DNA from: Peptostreptococcus sp.
Lineage (GTDB): Bacteria; Bacillota; Clostridia; Peptostreptococcales; Peptostreptococcaceae
NCBI GenBank assembly: GCA_020025095.1
Contig: JAHHSS010000039.1
Span: 1 to 13,371, forward strand
Direction of reading: 5' to 3'
DNA length: 13,371 nucleotides
Both the position numbers and the translations under genes were made by a program. Under the pieces are notes generated by a model. The model was given only the letters and a program-made list of their open reading frames with translations, made no database searches and was not told the DNA's origin. Shown piece by piece: positions 1-6,599 of this stretch (positions are counted from its first letter, which is position 1; every line of letters begins with the position of its first letter).

Positions 1-157
1 GTGTATAATAGTATCAATCATATTATTTTAGTGGCGTTTTAAAAACAAACGATTAATATTTGTATTTAAATATTGTGCTATCAAAATTTAGGGGCTGAAG
101 TAGTGTGATTATATTATATTATTTTATTTTGTAATAAGGTACAAGGGGGATATAGTG
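1..157 (+). other. Upstream region of nfnA, window edge
   Basis: This short A/T-rich stretch shows no reading frame that I can support. A TATAAT hexamer at 4-9 could be the -10 box of a promoter whose -35 lies outside the window, which would give nfnA a leader of about 140 bases. A weak AT-only hairpin (AATATTT 55-61 with AAATATT 68-74) is visible but has no U tract. I see no recognisable riboswitch. The nfnA ribosome site AAGGGGGA lies at 143-150. Confidence 0.4.
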
Positions 158-1051
158 ATGAGCTATAAGATAGTTGAAAAGAAACAACTGAATGAAGTTG
201 TTTACTTAATGGATATTGAAGCTCCTAGAGTTGCTAAGTCCGCAAATCCAGGACAATTCATTATCGTTATTATCGATGAAAAAGGCGAAAGAATTCCACT
301 AACAATCGCTGATTATGATTTGGAAAAAGGTACAGTAAGTATAGTATTCCAAGTAGTAGGTGATTCAAGTAAGAAATTAAGTATGCTTGAAGCCGGAGAC
401 AGCGTATCAGATTTTGTTGGTCCACTTGGACAGCCAAGTGAATTTATTCACGAAAATGTGGAAGATTTAAAGAAGAAAAAAATTATTTTCATAGCTGGTG
501 GTGTTGGTGCAGCTCCAGTTTATCCACAGGTTAAGTGGCTACATGAGCATGGTGTAGATGTAGACGTTATTATAGGTGCTAGAAGCAAGGATATAGTAAT
601 CTTTGAAGATAAGATGAGAGCAGTAGCAAAGAATGTCTACATGTGCACAGATGATGGTACTTATGGTTTCCATGGTAATGTTACAATGTTATTAGATGAT
701 TTAGTTCAGAATCAAGGTAAGGAATATGATGAGGCAATTGTTATTGGACCAATGATAATGATGAAGTTCGCTTGTATGGCAACTAAGAAGCTTAATATAC
801 CAACAACAGTAAGTTTAAATACTATAATGGTTGATGGTACTGGTATGTGTGGTGCATGTCGTGTAAGAATAGGTGATGAAATTAAGTTTGCATGTGTTGA
901 CGGACCTGAATTCGATGGATGGCAAGTAGACTTTGATGAAGCTATGAGTAGACAAAGAATGTTCAAAACTGAAGAAGGTAGAAAAGCATTAAGAAAGCAG
1001 GATGGAAAGACTCATTCTAGTCCAGACTGTAAGATAGGAGGTGCTCACTAA
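158..1051 (+). CDS. nfnA: NfnA: FAD/[2Fe-2S] subunit of NADH-dependent ferredoxin:NADP+ oxidoreductase
   Basis: This is the smaller, PyrK/SudB-like subunit of the cytoplasmic flavin-based electron-bifurcating enzyme NfnAB. In this family it exchanges electrons with NAD(H) and passes them through its FAD and [2Fe-2S] cluster to NfnB. Visible features (297 aa) are a ferredoxin-reductase-type FAD domain with the RIPLT motif at residues 46-50, a nucleotide-binding stretch GGVGAAP at 114-120, and a C-terminal cluster segment. That segment holds D226 followed by C231, C234 and C246; the Asp plus three Cys pattern matches the unusual [2Fe-2S] ligation described for Nfn enzymes. GTG at 155 is directly followed by ATG at 158. 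I chose ATG because AAGGGGGA (143-150) is 7 bases away, against 4 for GTG. The stop overlaps the nfnB start by one base (TAATG), indicating translational coupling. A sulfide dehydrogenase role is the alternative annotation for this family, but the pairing with a GltD-like partner favours Nfn. Confidence 0.88.
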   Translation: MSYKIVEKKQLNEVVYLMDIEAPRVAKSANPGQFIIVIIDEKGERIPLTIADYDLEKGTVSIVFQVVGDSSKKLSMLEAGDSVSDFVGPLGQPSEFIHENVEDLKKKKIIFIAGGVGAAPVYPQVKWLHEHGVDVDVIIGARSKDIVIFEDKMRAVAKNVYMCTDDGTYGFHGNVTMLLDDLVQNQGKEYDEAIVIGPMIMMKFACMATKKLNIPTTVSLNTIMVDGTGMCGACRVRIGDEIKFACVDGPEFDGWQVDFDEAMSRQRMFKTEEGRKALRKQDGKTHSSPDCKIGGAH

Positions 1052-2439
1052 TGGCATCAAAAGTTAAAGTTCCAGTAAGAGAACAGGATCCTAAGGTAAG
1101 AGCAACAAACTTTGAAGAAGTTTGTTATGGATACAATGAAGAAGAGGCAATAAAAGAAGCACAAAGATGTCTTAATTGCAAAAAACCTAGATGTGTTCAG
1201 GGATGTCCTGTAAGTATAAATATACCAGAATTTATTAATGAAGTTAAGAATGGTAACTTTGAAGAAGCTGCGAAAGTGATAGCAAAAAGTAGTTCACTTC
1301 CAGCTGTTTGTGGACGTGTATGTCCACAAGAATCTCAGTGTGAAGGTCAGTGTGTTCTAGGTATAAAGGGTGAGCCAGTAGCGATTGGTAAACTTGAGAG
1401 ATTTGTAGCAGATTGGTCAAGAAAGCACAAAATCGATTTAAGTGGAAACATTGAAAAAAACGGAATAAAAGTTGCAATTATAGGTTCTGGACCATCAGGA
1501 CTTGCTTGTGCAGGAGATCTTGCAAAATTAGGTTATGATGTAACTATTTTTGAAGCATTCCACAAGGCAGGCGGAGTTTTAACATACGGAATACCTGAAT
1601 TCAGATTACCAAAGTCAGAAGTTGTTGACTATGAAGTGAATTCAATAAAGGATTTAGGAGTTAAGATAGAAACTAATGTAGTTGTAGGTAGAACTATAAC
1701 TATACAAGAAATGTTCGAAGATGAAGGATTTAAGGCTGTATTTATAGGTTCTGGAGCAGGATTACCATCTTTCATGGGAATACCGGGAGAAAATGCTAAT
1801 GGAGTTTTATCTGCAAATGAATTTTTAACAAGAGTAAATCTTATGAAGGCATATAGAGATGACTATGATACTCCAATCAGAGTAGGAAAGAGAGTAGCAG
1901 TAATAGGTGGAGGAAATGTTGCAATGGACGCTGCAAGAACTGCTTTACGTCTTGGCGCTGAATCTCACATTGTCTACAGAAGAAGTGAAGAGGAACTTCC
2001 AGCAAGAGTAGAAGAAGTTCACCACGCTAAAGAAGAAGGAATACAGTTTGACCTTCTTACAAATCCAAAGGAAATTCATGTTGATGAAAATGGAGATGTA
2101 TGTGGAATGACTTGCGTAAGAATGGAATTAGGTGAACCAGATGCTTCTGGAAGAAGAAGACCAGTTGAAGTAGAAGGTTCTGAATTTGAACTTAATGTAG
2201 ATATGGTAATAATGTCACTAGGAACAAAGCCGAATCCATTGATAGCTTCTACTACTAAAGGATTAGACATCAATAAGAGAAGATGTATAGTTGCTGATGA
2301 AGATGGATTAACTTCTTTAGAAGGAGTATATGCAGGTGGAGATACTGTAACTGGTGCGGCTACAGTTATATCTGCTATGGGAGCTGGTAGAACAGCTGCA
2401 GCAGCTATGGACAAATATTTGAGAGAAAAGTATTTATAA
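1051..2439 (+). CDS. nfnB: NfnB: NADP(H)-binding subunit of NADH-dependent ferredoxin:NADP+ oxidoreductase (GltD-like)
   Basis: This is the large NfnB subunit, homologous to the small chain of glutamate synthase (GltD/GltA). In the Nfn complex it carries the bifurcating FAD, binds NADP(H) and reduces ferredoxin through two [4Fe-4S] clusters. The 462 aa protein has the usual GltD-like length. The N-terminal helical domain holds eight cysteines in two groups: C40, C43, C48, C52 and C87, C91, C97, C101, with acidic residues E94 and E98 nearby. One cluster in this family is ligated by three Cys and a Glu. A first Rossmann motif GSGPSG is at 145-150 (FAD), a second GGGNVAMD at 287-294 (NADPH), and the closing FAD motif GVYAGGD at 425-431. 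No glutamate synthase large subunit gene is adjacent, which argues against a GOGAT role. It is co-translated with nfnA and followed by a strong terminator. Confidence 0.88.
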   Translation: MASKVKVPVREQDPKVRATNFEEVCYGYNEEEAIKEAQRCLNCKKPRCVQGCPVSINIPEFINEVKNGNFEEAAKVIAKSSSLPAVCGRVCPQESQCEGQCVLGIKGEPVAIGKLERFVADWSRKHKIDLSGNIEKNGIKVAIIGSGPSGLACAGDLAKLGYDVTIFEAFHKAGGVLTYGIPEFRLPKSEVVDYEVNSIKDLGVKIETNVVVGRTITIQEMFEDEGFKAVFIGSGAGLPSFMGIPGENANGVLSANEFLTRVNLMKAYRDDYDTPIRVGKRVAVIGGGNVAMDAARTALRLGAESHIVYRRSEEELPARVEEVHHAKEEGIQFDLLTNPKEIHVDENGDVCGMTCVRMELGEPDASGRRRPVEVEGSEFELNVDMVIMSLGTKPNPLIASTTKGLDINKRRCIVADEDGLTSLEGVYAGGDTVTGAATVISAMGAGRTAAAAMDKYLREKYL

Positions 2440-2475
2440 ATTTAATAGAAGGTATAAATTATTATGTTTTTTGAT

Positions 2476-2501
2476 AAGGGAGCAAAGCAAGCTCCCTTTT
2501 T
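2476..2501 (+). terminator. Rho-independent terminator of nfnAB
   Basis: The stem AAGGGAGC (2476-2483) pairs with GCTCCCTT (2491-2498) around the 7-base loop AAAGCAA, and a T run extends to 2501. It lies 36 bases after the nfnB stop and cleanly ends the nfn operon. Confidence 0.9.
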
Positions 2502-2538
2502 AAATTTTTAATTCTATAATTTAATAATTAATAAATTG

Positions 2539-2552
2539 TTGTTAAATTATAG
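2539..2552 (+). repeat. Short third copy of the TTGTTAAATTATAG motif
   Basis: This 14-base stretch is identical to the first 14 bases of the repeat at 7863 and lies in the gap between the nfnAB terminator and the lipoprotein promoter. The match stops after the G. In such A/T-rich intergenic DNA a 14-base match may be chance, so its link to the longer pair is uncertain. Confidence 0.35.
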
Positions 2553-2589
2553 CATTAAAATGATAAATTAAATAGCATTTTTTAATTAT

Positions 2590-2618
2590 TTGCTTGATTT
2601 AAGCTCATATGATATAAT
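2590..2618 (+). promoter_or_regulatory. Sigma-A type promoter for the lipoprotein gene
   Basis: TTGCTT (2590-2595) and a perfect TATAAT (2613-2618) are separated by 17 bases. Transcription would start near 2625, giving a leader of about 55 bases before the AGGAGG ribosome site (2670-2675). It follows a terminator and no other gene, so the downstream gene appears to have its own promoter. Confidence 0.65.
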
Positions 2619-2680
2619 AAAAAGGTAAATAATTGATTTGTATTTTACTTTTAGAATATACACCTTTACAGGAGGTTAAA

Positions 2681-3418
2681 ATGAATAGGAAAATTTTTTC
2701 AGTCATAGTTTTAATCTGTGCAATAACACTTTCAGGTTGTGGGCTTACTGAATCAAGTGAGCTTATGACAGGTGCTAGAAAATTCATTGAAAATGGCGAA
2801 TATGATAAGGCTATGACAAATTTATCGAAAGTTTTGGATGAGGATGAATCAAATTCAGAAGCTAGAGGTATGTATTACCAAGCCATGAAATTAAAAAAAG
2901 CAAAAAAATGTCATGATAGAAAAGATTATGAACAGGAAATAAAGGAATTACAAGATTTATTAAATGACAATTCGGGTTCGGCAAAAGTTAGAAGCCAAGC
3001 TGAAGATATGCTTTCAAAAGCACAAAAAGCTTTAAAAAATCAAAATAGAGCTACTATAACTAGAAAAGAAAATGCTAAAAAATCAGCAGAAGAAAATAAA
3101 AATAATTATAGAAGTGGAACAATGTATAATTCTGGATTGTATAGTCAAAGAAAGTATGATTATGGTTATAAGCAAGAAGGTGATAAGGAAAGTAATGAAA
3201 AATATGAGGGAAGTGGAAACCATAATAATACAGCAGGCAATAAATATGAAGGAAATAAAAAACCGAATTACTCTGGGAATGAAGCTATGCAAGGTCAGAG
3301 CGGAAATAATAGTCAGGTAGGTGGAGCTTCTAATCATGGGCAAGCATCACATAATTCTGGGAATAGCTATCAGGGACAAACGCATAGTCAAGGACAGGCA
3401 CAAGGGGCAGGAAATTAG
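2681..3418 (+). CDS. Lipoprotein with TPR-like region and Asn/Gly/Gln-rich tail, unknown function
   Basis: I do not recognise a named family. ATG 2681 is chosen because AGGAGG (2670-2675) sits 5 bases upstream and because it begins a textbook lipoprotein signal: basic MNRK, a hydrophobic stretch, then the lipobox LSGC with Cys20 as the lipidated residue. An upstream in-frame start at 2633 lacks these. The mature protein (245 aa precursor) should be anchored outside the cytoplasmic membrane. Residues about 28-120 form two or three TPR-like helical hairpins with spaced Ala, Tyr and Leu (for example ARKFIENGEYDKAM and KKCHDRKDYEQEIKEL), a fold usually used for protein contacts. From about 120 to the end the chain is charged and then low-complexity, rich in Asn, Gly, Gln, Ser, His and Tyr, with KYEG repeated at 174 and 188 and recurring GQ pairs. 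The tail is probably disordered and may interact with the cell wall. It stands as a single gene between a promoter and a terminator. Confidence 0.8.
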   Translation: MNRKIFSVIVLICAITLSGCGLTESSELMTGARKFIENGEYDKAMTNLSKVLDEDESNSEARGMYYQAMKLKKAKKCHDRKDYEQEIKELQDLLNDNSGSAKVRSQAEDMLSKAQKALKNQNRATITRKENAKKSAEENKNNYRSGTMYNSGLYSQRKYDYGYKQEGDKESNEKYEGSGNHNNTAGNKYEGNKKPNYSGNEAMQGQSGNNSQVGGASNHGQASHNSGNSYQGQTHSQGQAQGAGN

Positions 3419-3446
3419 AGTTATTTTACTTAAAAATAAAATTTAA

Positions 3447-3475
3447 TTGTATTTTAAAAGCTATTTCTATATAGA
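3447..3475 (+). promoter_or_regulatory. Candidate rluB promoter overlapping a terminator hairpin
   Basis: TTGTAT (3447-3452) and TATAGA (3470-3475) are 17 bases apart, and the -10 element lies at the apex of the hairpin that terminates the preceding gene. Initiation near 3482 would leave an untranslated leader of under 20 bases containing the rluB ribosome site. The hexamers are imperfect and could be chance in this A/T-rich DNA. Confidence 0.3.
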
Positions 3476-3486
3476 AATAGCTTTTT
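3456..3486 (+). terminator. Terminator of the lipoprotein gene, abutting rluB
   Basis: A perfect 30-base palindrome (15 bases each side, 3456-3470 and 3471-3485) with core AGCTATTTCT is followed by a T run through 3486. The flanking A and T runs make it potentially bidirectional. It ends only 14 bases before the rluB start codon, with the ribosome site AGGAG at 3490-3494 right behind it. Confidence 0.75.
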
Positions 3487-3500
3487 GTTAGGAGAAAAAA

Positions 3501-4217
3501 ATGAGAATAAATAAATTTATAGCAAGATCTGGAGTTGCATCCAGAAGAAAAGCGGAAGAATATATAAAAAATGGAAGAGTAAAGGTAAACGGAAATATTA
3601 TGACTGAACTATCATATAAAGTGAATCTGGGAAAAGATTTAGTGGAATTTGATGGTAAAAAAATAAGTGTAGAGGATGAAAAAAAGGTATATATATTATT
3701 AAACAAACCTGCTGGATATATCACGACAGTTAAGGAACAATTTGATAGACCTAGTGTTATGGATCTTATTTCTGATATTGAGGAACGTGTATATCCGGTT
3801 GGAAGGTTGGATTATGAAACAAGTGGCTTATTATTGATGACTAATGATGGAGATCTTACATATAAATTGACGCATCCAAGCCATGAGTTTAAAAAAACAT
3901 ATATAGCTTCAGTAAAAGGTGTACCAACGAAAGATGAAATGAAAAACTTTAAAGAAGGATTAAAAATAGAAAACTATATAACTGCTCAAGCGGAAATTAA
4001 AATTTTAAAAACCAATCTGGAAAAAAATTATTCTGTTTGTATGGCTGTAATTCATGAAGGACATAACAGGCAAGTTAGAAAGATGTTTGAAGCAATAGGT
4101 CATCCAGTAATGAATCTTAAAAGAGTTGCTCTTGGAAAAATAAATATAAAAGGCATAGAATCTGGAAAATATAGAAAACTTACGAAAAGTGAACTGGAAT
4201 ACTTAAAAAATTGTTAG
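3501..4217 (+). CDS. rluB: Ribosomal pseudouridine synthase, RsuA/RluB family
   Basis: This enzyme converts a specific uridine in ribosomal RNA to pseudouridine, most likely in 23S rRNA, as for Gram-positive RluB. The N-terminus (residues 1 to about 60) is an S4 RNA-binding domain beginning RINKFIARSGVASRRKAE. The catalytic domain contains GRLDYETSGLLL at 101-112, with D104 the expected catalytic aspartate. It ends with the conserved block EGHNRQVRKMF (186-196) and the LKRVALG segment. At 238 aa it has normal length for the family. The start is supported by AGGAG 6 bases upstream. The stop is 9 bases from the next gene, mnmM, so the two probably form a small RNA-modification operon. RsuA (16S) and RluE/F (23S) are relatives that cannot be excluded by motif alone. 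The presence of an S4 domain and the Gram-positive context favour RluB. Confidence 0.88.
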   Translation: MRINKFIARSGVASRRKAEEYIKNGRVKVNGNIMTELSYKVNLGKDLVEFDGKKISVEDEKKVYILLNKPAGYITTVKEQFDRPSVMDLISDIEERVYPVGRLDYETSGLLLMTNDGDLTYKLTHPSHEFKKTYIASVKGVPTKDEMKNFKEGLKIENYITAQAEIKILKTNLEKNYSVCMAVIHEGHNRQVRKMFEAIGHPVMNLKRVALGKINIKGIESGKYRKLTKSELEYLKNC

Positions 4218-4226
4218 GGGTTTAAT

Positions 4227-4808
4227 ATGGAAAAATTTAACAATGTTAACAGTATATTTAGAATGATTGCGGCGGAAAAGTTATCTCCGGGAGATGTTGC
4301 TGTAGATGCAACTTTAGGTAATGGAAATGATATAGAATACATTTTAAAAATGATAGGGAATGATGGTTTTGTATATGGTTTTGATATACAAGAAGTGGCT
4401 ATAAAAAATACAGAAAAAAAGCTTTTGAATGCAGAAAGAATTAAAAATTTTAAATTGATATGTGATGGACATGAAAATGTAGATTTATACATAGAAGAAA
4501 ATGTAGATTTTGTTGTATTTAATTTGGGTTATCTACCTAAAGCAGATCATAGTTTGATTACAAAAGCAAAAACAACTATTGAAGCGATAGAAAAGCTAAA
4601 GAATAAGCTGAATCCATCAGGAATAATAATAATTTCTGCATATTTAGGGCATGAAGGTGGAATGGATGAATATTTGCAACTTTTAAAATATGTGAAAACT
4701 ATAGATCAAACAGAGTTTAATGTGGCAAAATTAGAATTTGTAAACCAAATCAATACGCCGCCTCAAATGATTTTAATTGAAAAGAGAATTTTAAAAAAGA
4801 AAAAATAA
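4227..4808 (+). CDS. mnmM: tRNA mnm5(s2)U34 methyltransferase MnmM (YtqB family)
   Basis: This is a small class I SAM-dependent methyltransferase (193 aa) of the family long annotated as putative rRNA methylase and represented by Bacillus YtqB. Its characterised members, now called MnmM, methylate the aminomethyl group on wobble uridine 34 of tRNAs, the last step to mnm5(s2)U. The SAM-binding motif DATLGNGND is at 27-35, the acidic end of strand 2 in GFDIQ at 51-55, and the family-specific segments FNLGYLPKAD at 98-107 and NQINTPP at 173-179. The Asn-Pro-Pro-Tyr motif of ordinary N-methylases is absent and replaced by NLGY, as expected for this family. The ribosome site AGGGG (4216-4220) overlaps the rluB stop codon, so translation is likely coupled. 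No clear terminator follows. The 3' gap to 4907 contains only A/T-rich sequence and the distant inverted pair TGACTTTT/AAAAGTCA. Confidence 0.85.
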   Translation: MEKFNNVNSIFRMIAAEKLSPGDVAVDATLGNGNDIEYILKMIGNDGFVYGFDIQEVAIKNTEKKLLNAERIKNFKLICDGHENVDLYIEENVDFVVFNLGYLPKADHSLITKAKTTIEAIEKLKNKLNPSGIIIISAYLGHEGGMDEYLQLLKYVKTIDQTEFNVAKLEFVNQINTPPQMILIEKRILKKKK

Positions 4809-4907
4809 TTGACTTTTAAGACATAAAAATGTTAAGGAAATAAGAATATTAATTTAAAATAAAATAAATTATTTTTATAAAAAAAAGTCATTGATTCGGT
4901 TAAAAGA

Positions 4908-4936
4908 TTGAAATTATAGGCATCATGAGTTATAAT
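4908..4936 (+). promoter_or_regulatory. Near-consensus promoter of the MurR/RpiR-family regulator
   Basis: TTGAAA (4908-4913) and a perfect TATAAT (4931-4936) are separated by exactly 17 bases. Transcription should begin near 4943, which rules out an in-frame ATG at 4925 as the translation start. A weaker overlapping pair, TTGATT (4891-4896) with TTATAG (4914-4919), also has a 17-base spacer. Confidence 0.75.
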
Positions 4937-4978
4937 GTAGTAGTAATATTAAGTAGTATACGCACGAGGAGACTTATT

Positions 4979-5854
4979 ATGAAAGAAGATGTAAATATAA
5001 ATGAAAAAGATGGATTAATGGCCATAATGAATGAAAAATATAAAACTATGAGTAAGGGGCAAAAGTTACTTGCTAGATACACTATGGAAAATTATCCAAA
5101 GGTTGCTTTTATGACTGCTTCAAAGCTTGGCGAAACAGTAGGAGTAAGTGAGTCTACTGTTGTTAGATTTGCTAATGCACTTGGTTTTTCAGGGTATCCC
5201 AAATTCCAAGATGCTCTTCAAGAATTGATAAAAACTAAATTAACAACTGTTGAAAGAGTTGAGATGGCAAACAGAGATTATTCATCTGACTCTAAGATTT
5301 TAGAAAATGTCTTGAAAACTGATATAGATAATATAAAAGAAACTATGGATAGCCTTGAAGAAGAATCTTATGAAGATGCTATAAACCTCATGATTTCAGC
5401 AAAAAAAGTATATGTAATGGGTCTTAGAAGTTCTATTTATGTAGCTAAGTATTTGGGCTACTATTTGAACTACATACTTGATGACGTAGTTATTATAAGA
5501 ATGGATATGGGTGAACCTGTTGAACAGATGATAAAACTTGGTCCAGGAGATGTTCTTATAGCGATAAGCTTTCCTAGATACTCAAGAAAAACTATTCAGG
5601 TTGCCAGATTTGCTAAAAATAGAGGAGCAAAAGTTATTGCAATAACTGATAGTAACAACGCTCCAACAGCAAAAATTTCAGATGTAGTTGTAACTGTTAG
5701 AAACAATATGGTTTCTTTTGTTGACTCACTTGTACCAGCATTTAGTGTAGCAAATGCTTTAGTAATAGGGGTTGCAATGAGAGAAAAAGAAGACATAATG
5801 TCATACTTTAATCAATTAGAAGCTATTTGGGAAAAATTTGAGATATATGAATAG
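4979..5854 (+). CDS. MurR/RpiR family transcriptional regulator (HTH plus SIS domain)
   Basis: This is a DNA-binding regulator that senses a sugar phosphate or amino-sugar phosphate through a SIS domain. Start ATG 4979 is chosen because AGGAG (4967-4971) lies 7 bases upstream and the promoter's predicted start lies downstream of the alternative ATG at 4925. The 291 aa product begins with an RpiR-type winged HTH. It has the conserved segment MSKGQKLLARYTMENYPKVA (24-43) and a recognition region VGVSESTVVRFANALGFSGY (55-74). The SIS domain spans about 130-265, with VYVMGLRSS at 144-152 and AISFPRYSRKTIQVARFAK at 195-213, followed by AKVIAITDS. That serine-rich site is where such proteins bind phosphosugars. 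No sugar transport or catabolic gene is adjacent, so its target and ligand cannot be inferred from context. It has its own promoter and terminator, suggesting an independently expressed regulator. Confidence 0.88.
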   Translation: MKEDVNINEKDGLMAIMNEKYKTMSKGQKLLARYTMENYPKVAFMTASKLGETVGVSESTVVRFANALGFSGYPKFQDALQELIKTKLTTVERVEMANRDYSSDSKILENVLKTDIDNIKETMDSLEEESYEDAINLMISAKKVYVMGLRSSIYVAKYLGYYLNYILDDVVIIRMDMGEPVEQMIKLGPGDVLIAISFPRYSRKTIQVARFAKNRGAKVIAITDSNNAPTAKISDVVVTVRNNMVSFVDSLVPAFSVANALVIGVAMREKEDIMSYFNQLEAIWEKFEIYE

Positions 5855-5861
5855 AAGATAG

Positions 5862-5903
5862 TAACCTGGTATGATATATCATATTAGGTTATTTTACTTT
5901 TTT
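5862..5903 (+). terminator. Terminator of the MurR/RpiR-family gene
   Basis: TAACCTGG (5862-5869) pairs with TTAGGTTA (5884-5891), including two G-U pairs, and encloses the self-complementary TATGATATATCATA. This gives a continuous stem of about 13 pairs. A T-rich tail (TTTTACTTTTTT) follows at 5892-5903. It lies 7 bases after the stop codon. Confidence 0.75.
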
Positions 5904-5938
5904 AGTATTAATAAAAATAATTTGATTTTGGAGGGAAT

Positions 5939-6589
5939 ATGAATACATATTATTTAGCTAGACATGGACAGACTATTTGGAATACACTTGGTCAGACACA
6001 AGGACATGGAAATTCTCCATTGACAGAGTTAGGAATTCAACAGGCAAAAGATTTAGCGGAGGCATTGAAAAAATACCCTATAGATATAATATATTGTAGT
6101 GATTTAGGTAGAGCTGTAGAAACGGCTCAAATTATAGGAGATATATTAAATCTTGAAATACATCCAACAGCGTCTTTGAGAGAAATGGGATTTGGAATAT
6201 GGGAAGGTATGCAATTAAGCGAAATAGAAAAGAAATATCCAGAAACTTTTAATTTGTGGAGAAATGAGCCTGAAAAAGTTCATATTGAAGGTGGAGAAAC
6301 TTTGCAAATGATAAAAGAAAGACAGGATAAATTAATAGAAGACTTGAATAAGAAATATCAAAATAAACATATTCTTTTAGTATCTCACTCAGTTACTGTA
6401 AGAGTAATGCTCTTGAGCTTTCTTGATTCTCATGTAAGAAACATATATAGAATAAAACAAGATAATACAGCACTTAATATAGTAGAGTATAGAAACTATG
6501 GACCAGTTATTATGAAGATGAATGATACGAGACATCTAAAAAAAGATAAGACTAACGGTGTAAATAAGAGTATGAGTGCACTTGAATAA
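5939..6589 (+). CDS. Histidine phosphatase family protein (phosphoglycerate mutase-like)
   Basis: This is a member of the RHG histidine phosphatase superfamily, probably a cytoplasmic phosphatase of unknown substrate. The hallmark LARHGQT (residues 6-12) supplies R8 and the phosphohistidine H9. R58 in CSDLGRAVETA, E82 in LREMGFGIWEG and H150 in LLVSHSVTVR complete the expected catalytic set. So the enzyme looks intact and closer to phosphatases such as CobC or PhoE than to true cofactor-dependent mutases. At 216 aa it is slightly longer than a minimal domain, with a Lys/Asn-rich tail after about residue 197. The start is supported by GGAGGG (5930-5935). No cobalamin genes are near, so an alpha-ribazole phosphatase role is not supported. 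Only 35 bases separate the upstream terminator from the start, so its promoter must be very close or transcription reads through. The next gene follows after 10 bases, probably in one operon. Confidence 0.85.
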   Translation: MNTYYLARHGQTIWNTLGQTQGHGNSPLTELGIQQAKDLAEALKKYPIDIIYCSDLGRAVETAQIIGDILNLEIHPTASLREMGFGIWEGMQLSEIEKKYPETFNLWRNEPEKVHIEGGETLQMIKERQDKLIEDLNKKYQNKHILLVSHSVTVRVMLLSFLDSHVRNIYRIKQDNTALNIVEYRNYGPVIMKMNDTRHLKKDKTNGVNKSMSALE

Positions 6590-6599
6590 GGGGTTAATA

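Noticed and set aside
155..157. GTG at 155 as the nfnA start
   Set aside because: It is only 4 bases from the ribosome site, while the adjacent ATG at 158 is at a normal 7-base spacing.
2633..2680. Upstream in-frame start of the lipoprotein gene
   Set aside because: It lacks a ribosome site and would bury the lipoprotein signal peptide. ATG 2681 has AGGAGG.
3072..3343. Overlapping reading frames on both strands within the lipoprotein tail
   Set aside because: They arise from the repetitive A/G-rich coding sequence, lack ribosome sites and give runs of Ile, Lys and Met without domain character.
4810..4890. Inverted pair TGACTTTT / AAAAGTCA as a terminator of mnmM
   Set aside because: The arms are about 65 bases apart, are A/T-rich, and no T run follows the second arm, so a stable terminator hairpin is unlikely.
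4925..4978. ATG at 4925 as the start of the MurR/RpiR-family gene
   Set aside because: It overlaps the -10 region and precedes the predicted transcription start. ATG 4979 has an AGGAG site at good spacing.
5939..6589. Alpha-ribazole phosphatase or phosphoglycerate mutase assignment
   Set aside because: No cobalamin or glycolytic context is present, and family motifs do not separate the substrates.
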